Part shown: positions 27,462 to 36,176 of the stretch, piece after piece
Numbering within the stretch: the first letter of the stretch is position 1
Layout: every line of letters starts with the position of its first letter
Notes under the pieces: model-generated
The model's input: the letters and a program-made list of their open reading frames with translations, nothing else
Told to the model about the DNA's origin: nothing
Databases searched by the model: none
Assembly (NCBI GenBank): GCA_965116165.1
Contig: OZ220484.1
Coordinates: 3,472,001 to 3,536,000, forward strand
Length of the DNA stretch: 64,000 nt
DNA from: Azophilus sp965116165
Lineage (GTDB): Bacteria > Pseudomonadota > Gammaproteobacteria > Pseudomonadales > Azotimanducaceae
Direction of reading: 5' to 3'
Position numbers and translations under genes: made by a program

Positions 27462-27920
27462 ATGTTTCGCGGTATTTCCAATGCCAGTCTGGATGCCAAG
27501 GGGCGCCTCTCCCTGGCAACCCGCTTTCGTGAGCGGCTACTCGACGATGCCCAGGGCAAAGTGGTGGTTACCGTCGATGTGCGGGAGAAATGCCTGCTCC
27601 TATACCCGCTCCCGGAATGGGAATCCGTGCAGGACAAGCTGGGCACCCTGCCCAATATCCGTCCGGAAACGCGTTGGCTGCAACGCATCCTGATCGGTCA
27701 TGCCACCGATCTTGAACTCGACGGCCACGGGCGTATTTTGTTGCCCGTTCCGTTGCGCGACCATTGCGACCTCAAGAAAGCGCTCGTGTTGGTAGGCCTG
27801 GGCAACAAGATCGAGATTTGGGCGCAGGATGCTTGGCGCGCTCGCGTGGCTGCCCATACCTCGGTGGAAAATGGAGCCCTGTTGGCCGAGGGCGATGATT
27901 TCGTCGGTTTATCGCTGTGA
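27462..27920 (+). CDS. mraZ: Transcriptional regulator MraZ
   Basis: AbrB-fold DNA-binding repressor of the division and cell-wall cluster. 152 residues from the ATG at 27462 (MFRGISNASLDAKGRLSLAT), the standard length and start; an in-frame extension to 27402 would include the operator and is unlikely. The second AbrB half reads DLELDGHGRILLPVPLRDH. Its GTGA overlap with rsmH shows coupling. Confidence 0.95.
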   Translation: MFRGISNASLDAKGRLSLATRFRERLLDDAQGKVVVTVDVREKCLLLYPLPEWESVQDKLGTLPNIRPETRWLQRILIGHATDLELDGHGRILLPVPLRDHCDLKKALVLVGLGNKIEIWAQDAWRARVAAHTSVENGALLAEGDDFVGLSL

Positions 27921-28831
27921 AACACGAGCCCGTTCTCTGTACCGAGGTCGTCGAGCACATTGCGCCGACCGCAACGGCGGGCGACTATCTCGACGCCACC
28001 TTCGGCTTTGGAGGGCATAGCCGACGGCTGCTCGACCAACTGTGCGCGTCGAGCCGACTGCTGGCGGTGGACCGGGACGAGGCGGCCTTCGCCCGCGCCG
28101 AGGCGCTGGCCGCCGAGGATAGCCGCGTCATTCCCTGGCGGGGCCGTTTCGGCGAAATCGGCGGCATTCTTTCCCAAACCGGCATTGAGCGGATTCGGGG
28201 CGCGATACTGGACCTCGGCCTGTCCTCGGCGCAACTCGACGAGCCGGCCCGCGGCTTCAGCTTCCGGGCGGACGGCCCGCTCGATATGCGCATGGACCGT
28301 CGCCAGACATTGACCGCCGCCGTCTGGCTGAACGAAGTCGGCGTCGGCGAACTGACCCGCGTCATTCGGGCATACGGCGAGGAACGCCACGCCCGGCGTA
28401 TCGGCGAGGCCATTGTGGCGGCCCGTCCACTCTCCACCACCGGGCAATTGGCCCGGGTGGTTTCCCGGGCCCAGGCGGGTCGCGGGCGGACCATACATGC
28501 GGCGACGCGTGTTTTTCAGGCTCTGCGTATCTTCATAAACGACGAACTTGAGGAACTGCGGCACGGGCTGGAAGGCATATTTGCGCGGTTGACCGTTGGC
28601 GGGCGCATCGCGGTGATCAGTTTCCATTCTCTCGAGGATCGCATTGTCAAGCGCTACTTCCGGGCGCGCAGTTCGCCGCCCCGCCTGCCAAGGGAAATTC
28701 CGGCCCGAAGCCGGGATTTGCGGGTGAGTGGCCGTATCGTCGCCGGGCCGCTGCGCGCCGGGTATCGAGAGGTATCGCGCAACCCCCGCGCCCGCAGCGC
28801 CGTGCTGCGCGTTCTCGAGCGTGCCGCATGA
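27917..28831 (+). CDS. rsmH: 16S rRNA N4-cytosine-1402 methyltransferase RsmH
   Basis: SAM-dependent methyltransferase for N4 of C1402, the base whose ribose is methylated by RsmI encoded 2 kb upstream. 304 residues from a GTG overlapping the mraZ stop. Landmarks: HEPVLCTEVVEHI, DATFGFGGHSRRLL, GAILDLGLSSAQLDEPARGFSF, FQALRIFINDELEEL and ISFHSLEDRIVKRYF. Confidence 0.96.
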   Translation: MKHEPVLCTEVVEHIAPTATAGDYLDATFGFGGHSRRLLDQLCASSRLLAVDRDEAAFARAEALAAEDSRVIPWRGRFGEIGGILSQTGIERIRGAILDLGLSSAQLDEPARGFSFRADGPLDMRMDRRQTLTAAVWLNEVGVGELTRVIRAYGEERHARRIGEAIVAARPLSTTGQLARVVSRAQAGRGRTIHAATRVFQALRIFINDELEELRHGLEGIFARLTVGGRIAVISFHSLEDRIVKRYFRARSSPPRLPREIPARSRDLRVSGRIVAGPLRAGYREVSRNPRARSAVLRVLERAA

Positions 28832-28874
28832 CCGCTTGCGGCCTATTGCGGCGCGGCCGCATCACGAGTACGGA

Positions 28875-29216
28875 ATGATGGCCCGATCCGGGAAGTTGTC
28901 TCGAAGTGCCTCCCGGCGCCGGCCAGGCGGTGCGCGGGGGGGTAAAGGGAATTCTGTCGGAAGCTTGGGGTTGATGTTGATTCTGCTCGCCTGCGTGGTG
29001 GCTTCCGGCCTGCAGGTGGTCGTCACCTCGCATCAGCTTCGCAAGACACAGGGTCTATTGCAGATAGCCCGCAATCAGCAGGATCTGTTGCTTGCCGAGC
29101 ACAGCCGCCTACTGCTCGAACAGGGAGCGCTGGTCGCCTATCAGCATGTGGAACGCCTGGCGGCGGAGGAACTCGGTATGCGGTTCCCCGAGCGCGTGGA
29201 GCGCATCGGGCCGTGA
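28875..29216 (+). CDS. ftsL: Cell division protein FtsL
   Basis: Bitopic divisome protein forming a complex with FtsQ and FtsB. 113 residues from 28875 (the next codon is also ATG). A basic cytoplasmic tail (SRSASRRRPGGARGGK), a membrane helix (SLGLMLILLACVVASGLQVV) and a leucine-rich periplasmic coiled coil (LLQIARNQQDLLLAEHSRLLLE) are visible. The stop overlaps the GTG of ftsI. Confidence 0.9.
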   Translation: MMARSGKLSRSASRRRPGGARGGKGNSVGSLGLMLILLACVVASGLQVVVTSHQLRKTQGLLQIARNQQDLLLAEHSRLLLEQGALVAYQHVERLAAEELGMRFPERVERIGP

Positions 29217-30952
29217 TTGTCTGGCGACACTATTTCATGTTGTCCCTGCTGTTGCTGGGGTCGGTGGCCATAGCGGCCCGGGTTGCGTGGCTGGCCTTTC
29301 TCGAAAAGGATTTCCTACAGGGTCAGGGCGACGCGCGTTCGTTGCGCACCGAGATTGTGCCGTCCTATCGGGGCGTCATTCACGACCGCTACGGCGAGCC
29401 GCTGGCGGTTAGCACGCCCGTGGTCGCAGTTTGGACGGATCCGTCCCGCCAACGGTTGGCCGAGGCGGACCTGCAACGTCTGGCGCCGCGCCTGGGTATC
29501 GGTGCCGACCGCCTTGCCGCGCTGATCGACGCGAATCGCGAGAAGTCCTTTGTTTACCTGAAGCGCCGGGTGCCTTGGGCGACGGCGGAACAGATTCGCA
29601 AATTGCGCATTGAGGGACTCGACTTCCAGCGCGAGTATCGGCGCTACTATCCCGCCGGGGAGACCGCCGCCCATGTTGTCGGCATGACGAATATCGACGA
29701 CATTGGCCTGGAGGGCATTGAACTCTCCTTCGATCACCTGCTGCGCGGCAAGCACGGCCGAAAATTGGTTTTGAAGGACCGGCTTGGCAACATCATCCGC
29801 GATCTGGATTTCCAATCCGCACCGCGCATGGGGCAGGATCTCGCGCTCAGCATCGACCTGCGGTTGCAATACGCCGCCTATCGGGAGCTAAAAAACGCGG
29901 TGGCCTGGCACAGGGCCCGTTCCGGTTCCCTAGTTATTCTGGATGTGCGGACGGGCGAGATTTTGGCGCTTGTCAATCAACCGTCCTACAATCCGAACGA
30001 ACCCCTCACCGGCCCTCTTTCGGGCATGCGCAACCGGGCGGCAACCGATCTCTACGAGCCGGGTTCCACGGTGAAGCCCTTCGCCGTGATAGCCGCTCTC
30101 GAATCCGGACAGTATCGGCCCGATACGATCATCGACACCTCGCCGGGCTACATCGGGATTCGTGGAAAACTGATTGAGGATCCGTTGAATCGTGGGCGCA
30201 TCAGCCTGGCTCGGGCGCTGCATAAATCCAGCCAGGTGGGGTTCGCCAAAGTGGCGTTGGCGTTGCCGCCCAGAGCCGTGTACGAGGTTCTGCGGCGCGC
30301 CGGCGCGGGGGATTTTGTGGGCAGCGGCTTGCCGGGGGAATCCGTGGGGCATCTCGATCCGGCGGGGCTTGAGCACCCTGTGGCCCGGGCGACGCTGGCG
30401 TTTGGCTATGGTCTAACCCTGTCCCCACTCCAACTTGCCCAAGCCTATCTGACCGTGGCCAGCGGTGGTGTGCGGATACCGATTTCGGCGCTGAAGCTCG
30501 ATAGCCCGCCCGGGGGTCGCCGTGTCTTCGAGGCGCACACGGCCCACACCGTACTTAACCTGATGGAGGGTGTCACCTCGCGGGAGGGAACGGCACCGGC
30601 CGCGCACATTCCGGGCTATCGGGTCGCCGGCAAGACGGGAACCACACGCATTGTTAACGAGGACGGGTATTCGAAAAAGCGTCATGTGGCTCTTTTCGTC
30701 GGGGTGGCTCCGCTGCACGACCCACGTCTGCTCATGGTTGTGGTGGTGAATGATGCCGGCGGTTCGCGCATTGGCGGTGGCGCGGTTGCGGCACCGGTTT
30801 TCGCCCGGGTGGCCGAGCGCGCATTGCGGTTGATGGATGTTCCGCCGGAAGGCGAACAGGTCGCGGTGGCATCGACGGCGGGGCCAAGTAATACGGGCGT
30901 GCGGGAGCCGACTATGAAACAGTCACCTGTCGCGCCGGGAGCACGAACATGA
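29213..30952 (+). CDS. ftsI: Septal peptidoglycan transpeptidase FtsI (PBP3)
   Basis: Class B penicillin-binding protein that cross-links septal peptidoglycan with FtsW. 579 residues from GTG. One N-terminal membrane helix, a pedestal domain, then the transpeptidase with active-site STVK (285-288) and KTGT (474-477). The second motif reads SSQ at 339-341 where E. coli PBP3 has SSN. Overlaps ftsL and murE by four bases each. Confidence 0.95.
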   Translation: MIVWRHYFMLSLLLLGSVAIAARVAWLAFLEKDFLQGQGDARSLRTEIVPSYRGVIHDRYGEPLAVSTPVVAVWTDPSRQRLAEADLQRLAPRLGIGADRLAALIDANREKSFVYLKRRVPWATAEQIRKLRIEGLDFQREYRRYYPAGETAAHVVGMTNIDDIGLEGIELSFDHLLRGKHGRKLVLKDRLGNIIRDLDFQSAPRMGQDLALSIDLRLQYAAYRELKNAVAWHRARSGSLVILDVRTGEILALVNQPSYNPNEPLTGPLSGMRNRAATDLYEPGSTVKPFAVIAALESGQYRPDTIIDTSPGYIGIRGKLIEDPLNRGRISLARALHKSSQVGFAKVALALPPRAVYEVLRRAGAGDFVGSGLPGESVGHLDPAGLEHPVARATLAFGYGLTLSPLQLAQAYLTVASGGVRIPISALKLDSPPGGRRVFEAHTAHTVLNLMEGVTSREGTAPAAHIPGYRVAGKTGTTRIVNEDGYSKKRHVALFVGVAPLHDPRLLMVVVVNDAGGSRIGGGAVAAPVFARVAERALRLMDVPPEGEQVAVASTAGPSNTGVREPTMKQSPVAPGART

Positions 30953-32403
30953 GGCTCGCGCCGATGAGCCTCCCCAATTTGCTGGACGGTACCGGTGCGC
31001 CGGACATCGAATTGAGCGGGCTTGCGGAGGATTCCCGGGTGGTGCGGCCCGGGGATGCCTTTATCGCCGTCAGGGGCACCGCCACGGATGGCCACGACCA
31101 TGTGGATCAGGCGGTTGGGCGGGGCGCTGTTTGCGTATTGGCGGAGCGACATCTCGCCGACTTGGATGTTCCGGTTGTCGTGGTCGAGGGCCTGCGCGAG
31201 TCGCGGGGGGCGTTGGCGGCGCGCTTTTACGGCGAACCGAGTCGGGCGCTGCGCTGTGTCGGCGTTACCGGCACCAATGGCAAGACATCCATCGCGCACC
31301 ACCTTGCCGACCTGGCGGCGGGGCTTGGCCAGCGCGCCGGTTATCTTGGCACCCTGGGGTGGGGTGAGTTGGGTTGCCTGGCACCCTCCACGCTAACCAC
31401 GGCGGATGCCGTCGCCACGCAAAAACGCCTCGCCCGGCTGCGCGGGCGCGGCTGTGTTTGGGCTTGCATGGAGGCGAGTTCCCATGCGCTGGCGCAGGGG
31501 CGCCTGGACGCGGTTCGATTTGAAGCCGCTGTTTTCACCAACTTGACCCGGGATCATCTCGACTATCACGCCACTTACAGCGATTACGGAATGGCCAAGC
31601 GGCGGCTGTTCGAGTACCCGTCGGTGCGTCTGGCGGTCATCAATGTCGATGATGCGTTTGGCCGCGATTTGGCACGCGGCCTCAAGGGCCCCGATGTCAT
31701 TGCCGTTGGACGGCGGAACGCCGATGTTTCCTGGGATCGGCTGCGCCACGAGGCCGCTGGCACCCGGGCGCGGCTTATCAGTCCCTGGGGCCGGGCAGAC
31801 CTCGAAATCCCTCTGTTGGGCGAGTTTTCACTTGCCAATATCGCCGCCGCCATCGCCGTGTTGGCGGCGGGCGGACTGTCGTTCAACGAATTGGTTGAAC
31901 GGGCGGCGGTGCTGTCCAGCGTGCCTGGTCGCATGCAATTCTTTCGCAATTCGGGGTTTCCCACCGTGGTTGTGGACTATGCGCATACACCGGACGCGCT
32001 GGCCAATGCCCTGGGGGCTCTTCTGCCCCATTGCCGGGGCAGGCTTATCTGCGTTGTCGGCTGCGGCGGCAATCGGGATCGCGGCAAGCGTCCGCAGATG
32101 GCTCGTGTTGCGGGGCGCGCCGCCGATGTGGTTTGGCTGACCAGCGATAATCCGCGTTGGGAGGAGCCGGCCGCCATCATTCGGGATATGCGCGCCGGGT
32201 TGGAGAGGGACGCCATTGTTCGCGAAGAGGTGGACCGCACCGGTGCGATCGCCGGCGCGATCGCCGAGGCCGCGCCCGACGATATGGTGGTCATCGTCGG
32301 CCGTGGACACGAAACCCATCAGATGGTCCGTGGTCGCCGCATCCCATGTAGCGATCGCGAGATGGTGTGCCGTCATTTGCAACTGGTTGAGGGTGCCCCA
32401 TGA
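30949..32403 (+). CDS. murE: UDP-MurNAc-tripeptide ligase MurE (meso-DAP adding)
   Basis: Adds the third residue to UDP-MurNAc-L-Ala-D-Glu. 484 residues. ATP-binding GTNGKTS from 108. The DNPR motif near residue 400 (SDNPRWEEP) marks the meso-diaminopimelate type. ATGA overlap with ftsI upstream and with the 54-codon remnant ORF downstream. Confidence 0.95.
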   Translation: MRLAPMSLPNLLDGTGAPDIELSGLAEDSRVVRPGDAFIAVRGTATDGHDHVDQAVGRGAVCVLAERHLADLDVPVVVVEGLRESRGALAARFYGEPSRALRCVGVTGTNGKTSIAHHLADLAAGLGQRAGYLGTLGWGELGCLAPSTLTTADAVATQKRLARLRGRGCVWACMEASSHALAQGRLDAVRFEAAVFTNLTRDHLDYHATYSDYGMAKRRLFEYPSVRLAVINVDDAFGRDLARGLKGPDVIAVGRRNADVSWDRLRHEAAGTRARLISPWGRADLEIPLLGEFSLANIAAAIAVLAAGGLSFNELVERAAVLSSVPGRMQFFRNSGFPTVVVDYAHTPDALANALGALLPHCRGRLICVVGCGGNRDRGKRPQMARVAGRAADVVWLTSDNPRWEEPAAIIRDMRAGLERDAIVREEVDRTGAIAGAIAEAAPDDMVVIVGRGHETHQMVRGRRIPCSDREMVCRHLQLVEGAP

Positions 32404-32564
32404 AGGTACGAACGCCATTGCGCCGGAACGATGATGATCGGGGAGGGCGGTTGCATGCCGATTTGGAACGCCTCATGGGCAACGACCGGGCGGGTTGGGG
32501 CGATCCGACATTTGTGGCCGTGAACGGCAACGCCCGGTTGGCAAGATTGGGGGGAGCGGTCTAA
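32400..32564 (+). pseudogene. 54-codon ORF in the murF position, possible murF remnant
   Basis: Starts with an ATGA overlap on murE and ends in a TAATG overlap with mraY, exactly the coupling expected of murF, but encodes only 54 residues. The end (LERLMGND, then FVAVNGNARLARL) resembles the C-terminal end of MurF as I know it (a helix, then VLVKGSRxxRxE). A large internal in-frame deletion of murF is the simplest reading. The ATP-binding and ligase core is gone, so it cannot be a working MurF. It could instead be a new small protein or pure coupling filler. No other murF is in the window. Confidence 0.5.
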
Positions 32565-33646
32565 TGCTGCTGTGGCTTACCGAATATCTCGCCGGATTTC
32601 TGAGCGGGTTTTCCGTTTTCCAGTACCTCACCTTCCGCATCATGGTGAGCGTACTGACCGCGTTGGCGATATCTCTGATGATCGGCCCCTTCCTGATCAG
32701 GCGCCTGGCCACCTACCAAATCCGCCAGGTCGTCCGCGACGACGGGCCCGCGGGCCACCTCGCCAAGGCGGGCACACCAACGATGGGCGGTGCCCTGATC
32801 ATCGTCGTCATCGCCGTGACGACGCTGCTTTGGGGCGAGTTGAGCAACCGTTACGTCTGGACCGCGCTGCTCGTTACCCTGGCATTCGGCGGCATCGGTT
32901 GGGTGGACGACTACCTCAAACTGAGCCGCGCGGACGCTAGGGGATTGAGCGCCGGGTGGAAGTACGCCTGGCAATCCGTATGTGGCCTTGCGGCGGCGGT
33001 GTTTCTGTATTGGAGCGCGGATTTGCCCGCCGAAACCGCCCTGATCGTCCCCTTTTTCAAGACGGTCGCCGTGCCGCTCGGGCTGGGGTACATCGTATTG
33101 GCCTACTTCATGATCGTGGGCATGAGCAATGCGGTGAACCTGACGGACGGGTTGGATGGCCTTGCCATTCTTCCCACCGTCATGGTCGGTGCCGCCTTGG
33201 CCCTGATTGCCTATTTGGCCGGCCACATCGAATTCGCCCTCTACCTGCAGATTCCGCACATTCCATTGGCGGGCGAGGTGGCGGTCTTCTGCGGTGCCAT
33301 CATTGGCGCGGGTTTGGGATTTCTGTGGTTCAACGCCCATCCCGCGGAGGTATTCATGGGCGATGTGGGCGCGCTGGCGTTGGGCGCGGCTCTGGCCGTC
33401 GTCGCCATCATCGTGCGCCATGAGATCGTTCTGCTCATCATGGGCGGGCTCTTCGTGCTGGAAACGGTGTCGGTCATTTTACAGGTGGCGTCGTATCGGC
33501 TGACCGGGCGGCGCATCTTCCGCATGGCCCCCATGCATCATCATTTCGAACTGAAAGGCTGGCCGGAGTCTCGCGTGACCATCCGATTCTGGATTGTGAC
33601 GCTGGTGCTAGTGCTGGTGGGCCTTTCCTCGCTTAAGTTGCGGTAG
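32564..33646 (+). CDS. mraY: Phospho-MurNAc-pentapeptide translocase MraY
   Basis: Integral membrane enzyme that makes lipid I from UDP-MurNAc-pentapeptide and undecaprenyl phosphate. 360 residues from the ATG at 32564, the usual length; a frame extending to 32495 is not used by the family. About ten membrane helices; landmarks AGTPTMGGALI, DDYLKL (catalytic Asp pair region), NLTDGLDGLAI and the HHHFELKGWPE loop. Confidence 0.96.
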   Translation: MLLWLTEYLAGFLSGFSVFQYLTFRIMVSVLTALAISLMIGPFLIRRLATYQIRQVVRDDGPAGHLAKAGTPTMGGALIIVVIAVTTLLWGELSNRYVWTALLVTLAFGGIGWVDDYLKLSRADARGLSAGWKYAWQSVCGLAAAVFLYWSADLPAETALIVPFFKTVAVPLGLGYIVLAYFMIVGMSNAVNLTDGLDGLAILPTVMVGAALALIAYLAGHIEFALYLQIPHIPLAGEVAVFCGAIIGAGLGFLWFNAHPAEVFMGDVGALALGAALAVVAIIVRHEIVLLIMGGLFVLETVSVILQVASYRLTGRRIFRMAPMHHHFELKGWPESRVTIRFWIVTLVLVLVGLSSLKLR

Positions 33647-33651
33647 CGGCC

Positions 33652-34989
33652 ATGCGCACGGCGATTGTGGGGCTTGGTATCACCGGGATGTCCTGTTTGC
33701 GGCACCTTGCCGGGGGCGACGAACTCGTGGTTATCGATTCTCGGCCGCAACCGCCGGGCCTGGCCGAGGCCAGGGCGGCTTTTCCGGCGGTCGAATTCCG
33801 TCTCGGTACCGAAATCTTCGACCCGGGCGGCTTCGACCGGGCGATCCTTAGCCCCGGCATTGCCCCGCGCAGCCCGTTGGGACGACGGGTTCTAGCGAGC
33901 GGCTTGCCGGTATTGAGCGACATCGACCTGTTTTTCGCCGAAGTGCGCGAGCCGGTTTATCTGGTGACGGGCACCAATGGCAAGAGCACGGTGACCTCAC
34001 TGATCGGCCATCTCCTGGCCGTTGAGGGCGCGCGTGCGGGGGTTGGCGGCAATCTGGGCTTGGCGGCGCTCGATGCCATCGAGTCGAATCGGGATTGTTA
34101 TGTTTTGGAACTCTCAAGTTTTCAGCTTGAGCGCAGCCGTGCCCTCCGCTGCCACGCGGCCACCATATTGAACCTAAGCCGGGACCACCTCGATTGGCAC
34201 GGCAACATGTACCGCTACGTGGCGGCCAAGCAGCGCATCTACGCCGGGGCGCAACGCGCCGTCGCGAATCGGCACGACCCGCGCACATGGCCGTTATCGG
34301 CACAGCCGGCGGAACACACCACTTTCGGTCGCGATGCGCCGGCCGTCGGTCATTGGGGTATTCGGCGACGGCGTGGCCGGCCTGTGCTGGCCTGCGGGGA
34401 GCGGGTTCTGTTCGATGTCGAGCACCTGCCTCTTGCCGGTAACCACAATGAGCAGAATCTGCTTGCCGCCCTGGCCATGGTGCATGGTGGGGACTTTCGC
34501 GGCGACGAGTCGCGCCTTGTCCCCGCACTCTCGGGTTTCCGCGGGCTACCGCACCGCTGTGAAACCGTGGCGACCATCAACGGCGTGACCTATATCAACG
34601 ATTCCAAGGCAACCAATGTGGGCGCGGCGCTCGCGGCGTTGGCCGGCTTTGCCGATGACCCCGGTGGCATCGTTCTGATTGCCGGTGGCGAGGGCAAGGA
34701 TGCCGACTTCGCCGCCTTTGGCGAGGCAATTGCCGTGGGTGTCCGGCATTTGGTTGTTCTTGGTGCCGATGGTCCGGCGATCGCTCGGGCCGTATGCGGA
34801 CGTATTCCGGTATCCAAGGTGCGAACGATGGGCGAGGCGGTGCGTCGGGCCGTCGCGGTGGCCGAGTCGGGTGATCGTGTGCTGCTATCGCCGGCCTGTG
34901 CCAGTTTTGACCAGTTCGAAAACTTCGAGGCCCGCGGGTTGGCCTTTTGTGCGGCGGTGGCGGAGTTGCGGCGCCCCCGGCTGCCCTGA
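33652..34989 (+). CDS. murD: UDP-MurNAc-L-alanine:D-glutamate ligase MurD
   Basis: Adds D-Glu to UDP-MurNAc-L-Ala. 445 residues. N-terminal Rossmann-like start (AIVGLGITGMSCLRHL), ATP site GTNGKS near 106-111, central NLSRDHLDWHG, and YINDSKATN in the C-terminal part. Five bases after mraY. Confidence 0.96.
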   Translation: MRTAIVGLGITGMSCLRHLAGGDELVVIDSRPQPPGLAEARAAFPAVEFRLGTEIFDPGGFDRAILSPGIAPRSPLGRRVLASGLPVLSDIDLFFAEVREPVYLVTGTNGKSTVTSLIGHLLAVEGARAGVGGNLGLAALDAIESNRDCYVLELSSFQLERSRALRCHAATILNLSRDHLDWHGNMYRYVAAKQRIYAGAQRAVANRHDPRTWPLSAQPAEHTTFGRDAPAVGHWGIRRRRGRPVLACGERVLFDVEHLPLAGNHNEQNLLAALAMVHGGDFRGDESRLVPALSGFRGLPHRCETVATINGVTYINDSKATNVGAALAALAGFADDPGGIVLIAGGEGKDADFAAFGEAIAVGVRHLVVLGADGPAIARAVCGRIPVSKVRTMGEAVRRAVAVAESGDRVLLSPACASFDQFENFEARGLAFCAAVAELRRPRLP

Positions 34990-35018
34990 TTCACGTTTAT
35001 CGGTTGGGTGAAACAAGA

Positions 35019-36176
35019 GTGCGCGGTCGAAATTCTCAAGGTGGACAGGCCCGGACGCCGGCTGCGGAACCTTCCGGGGCGCGGCGCAGCAATAGGGTTG
35101 CCGCCATTGATCTGCCACTTGTGTTTACTTGGTTGTTGGCGCTCGCTTTCGGCCTTGTGATGGTGGCATCGGCATCCGTCGCCATGAATGGCGATCATCT
35201 TGTCCGCCACGGTGCCTACCTCGGGGTCGCGTTGGCGGTCTTCCTTGTGGTGCTCAAGGTGCCCCTATCCGTCTGGTGTCGTTGCAGGCACCTGGCCGGA
35301 CTTGCCGCCCTGGCGCTCTGCGCCCTGGTACTGGTGCCCGGTATCGGCCAGTCCGTTAACGGCGCAACGCGCTGGATCGACCTCGGCATTGTCAGTGCGC
35401 AACCGTCCGAAATCGCCCGATTCCTTCTGCTGGTGTATCTGGCCGGCTTCTTGGCGCGCAACGACGATGCGCTCAAGCAGAAGGGTCGGGTGCTGCTGGC
35501 GCCCTTGGTTTTGGTTGGCGCGATACTCGCGCTTCTGGTCGCCGAACCGGACATCGGTTCCGTGGTGGTATTGGGATGCGCGGTGGGGGCTCTTGTATTT
35601 CTGGCGGGCATCCCCCTGCGCTATTTCGTTCCCCTGGCTTTTGCCGGGGCGGGTCTCTTTTCCTATCTGGCGGTCGCGCAGCCCTATCGGTTGGAGCGGC
35701 TCGTTTCCTTTATAGATCCCTGGGCAACAGCCAACACCAGTGGCTATCAACTTGTCCAGGCCCTCATCGCCTTCGGACGGGGGGAAGTGTTCGGTTTGGG
35801 GCTGGGGGCCGGTATTCAGAAGCTCTACTATCTGCCGGAGGCGCACAACGATTTTATTTTCGCTGTCATTGCCGAGGAATTGGGCTTGGTGGGCGCGCTG
35901 GCGCTTTTGTTTCTGTTGGCTTTTCTGGTCCATCGGATTTTGGCGGTTGGCCGCCGCCAATTGGCGCAAGGGGAAAAATTCGGCGGTTATCTTTGTTACG
36001 GAGTCGGGGTCGCGCTCGGCGTACAGGCGATGATCAACTTGGGTGTTGCCAGCGGCTTGTTGCCGACCAAGGGCCTAACGCTGCCTTTCGTCAGTTACGG
36101 CGGCAACAGCCTGATAGCCTGCTGTGCATTGGTCGGGCTGGTGGTCCGGGCGCAATGGGAGGAAACCGGACAGTGA
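35019..36176 (+). CDS. ftsW: Septal peptidoglycan polymerase FtsW (SEDS family)
   Basis: SEDS glycosyltransferase working with FtsI. From the GTG at 35019 it has 385 residues with ten membrane helices; the frame stays open upstream into murD but that part is not FtsW-like. Landmarks: VNGATRWIDLG, QPSEIARF, LLVAEPDIGSVVV, AHNDFIFAVIAEELG, and GLTLPFVSYGGNS. The GTGA overlap joins it directly to murC; murG, which normally lies between, is absent. Confidence 0.92.
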   Translation: MRGRNSQGGQARTPAAEPSGARRSNRVAAIDLPLVFTWLLALAFGLVMVASASVAMNGDHLVRHGAYLGVALAVFLVVLKVPLSVWCRCRHLAGLAALALCALVLVPGIGQSVNGATRWIDLGIVSAQPSEIARFLLLVYLAGFLARNDDALKQKGRVLLAPLVLVGAILALLVAEPDIGSVVVLGCAVGALVFLAGIPLRYFVPLAFAGAGLFSYLAVAQPYRLERLVSFIDPWATANTSGYQLVQALIAFGRGEVFGLGLGAGIQKLYYLPEAHNDFIFAVIAEELGLVGALALLFLLAFLVHRILAVGRRQLAQGEKFGGYLCYGVGVALGVQAMINLGVASGLLPTKGLTLPFVSYGGNSLIACCALVGLVVRAQWEETGQ

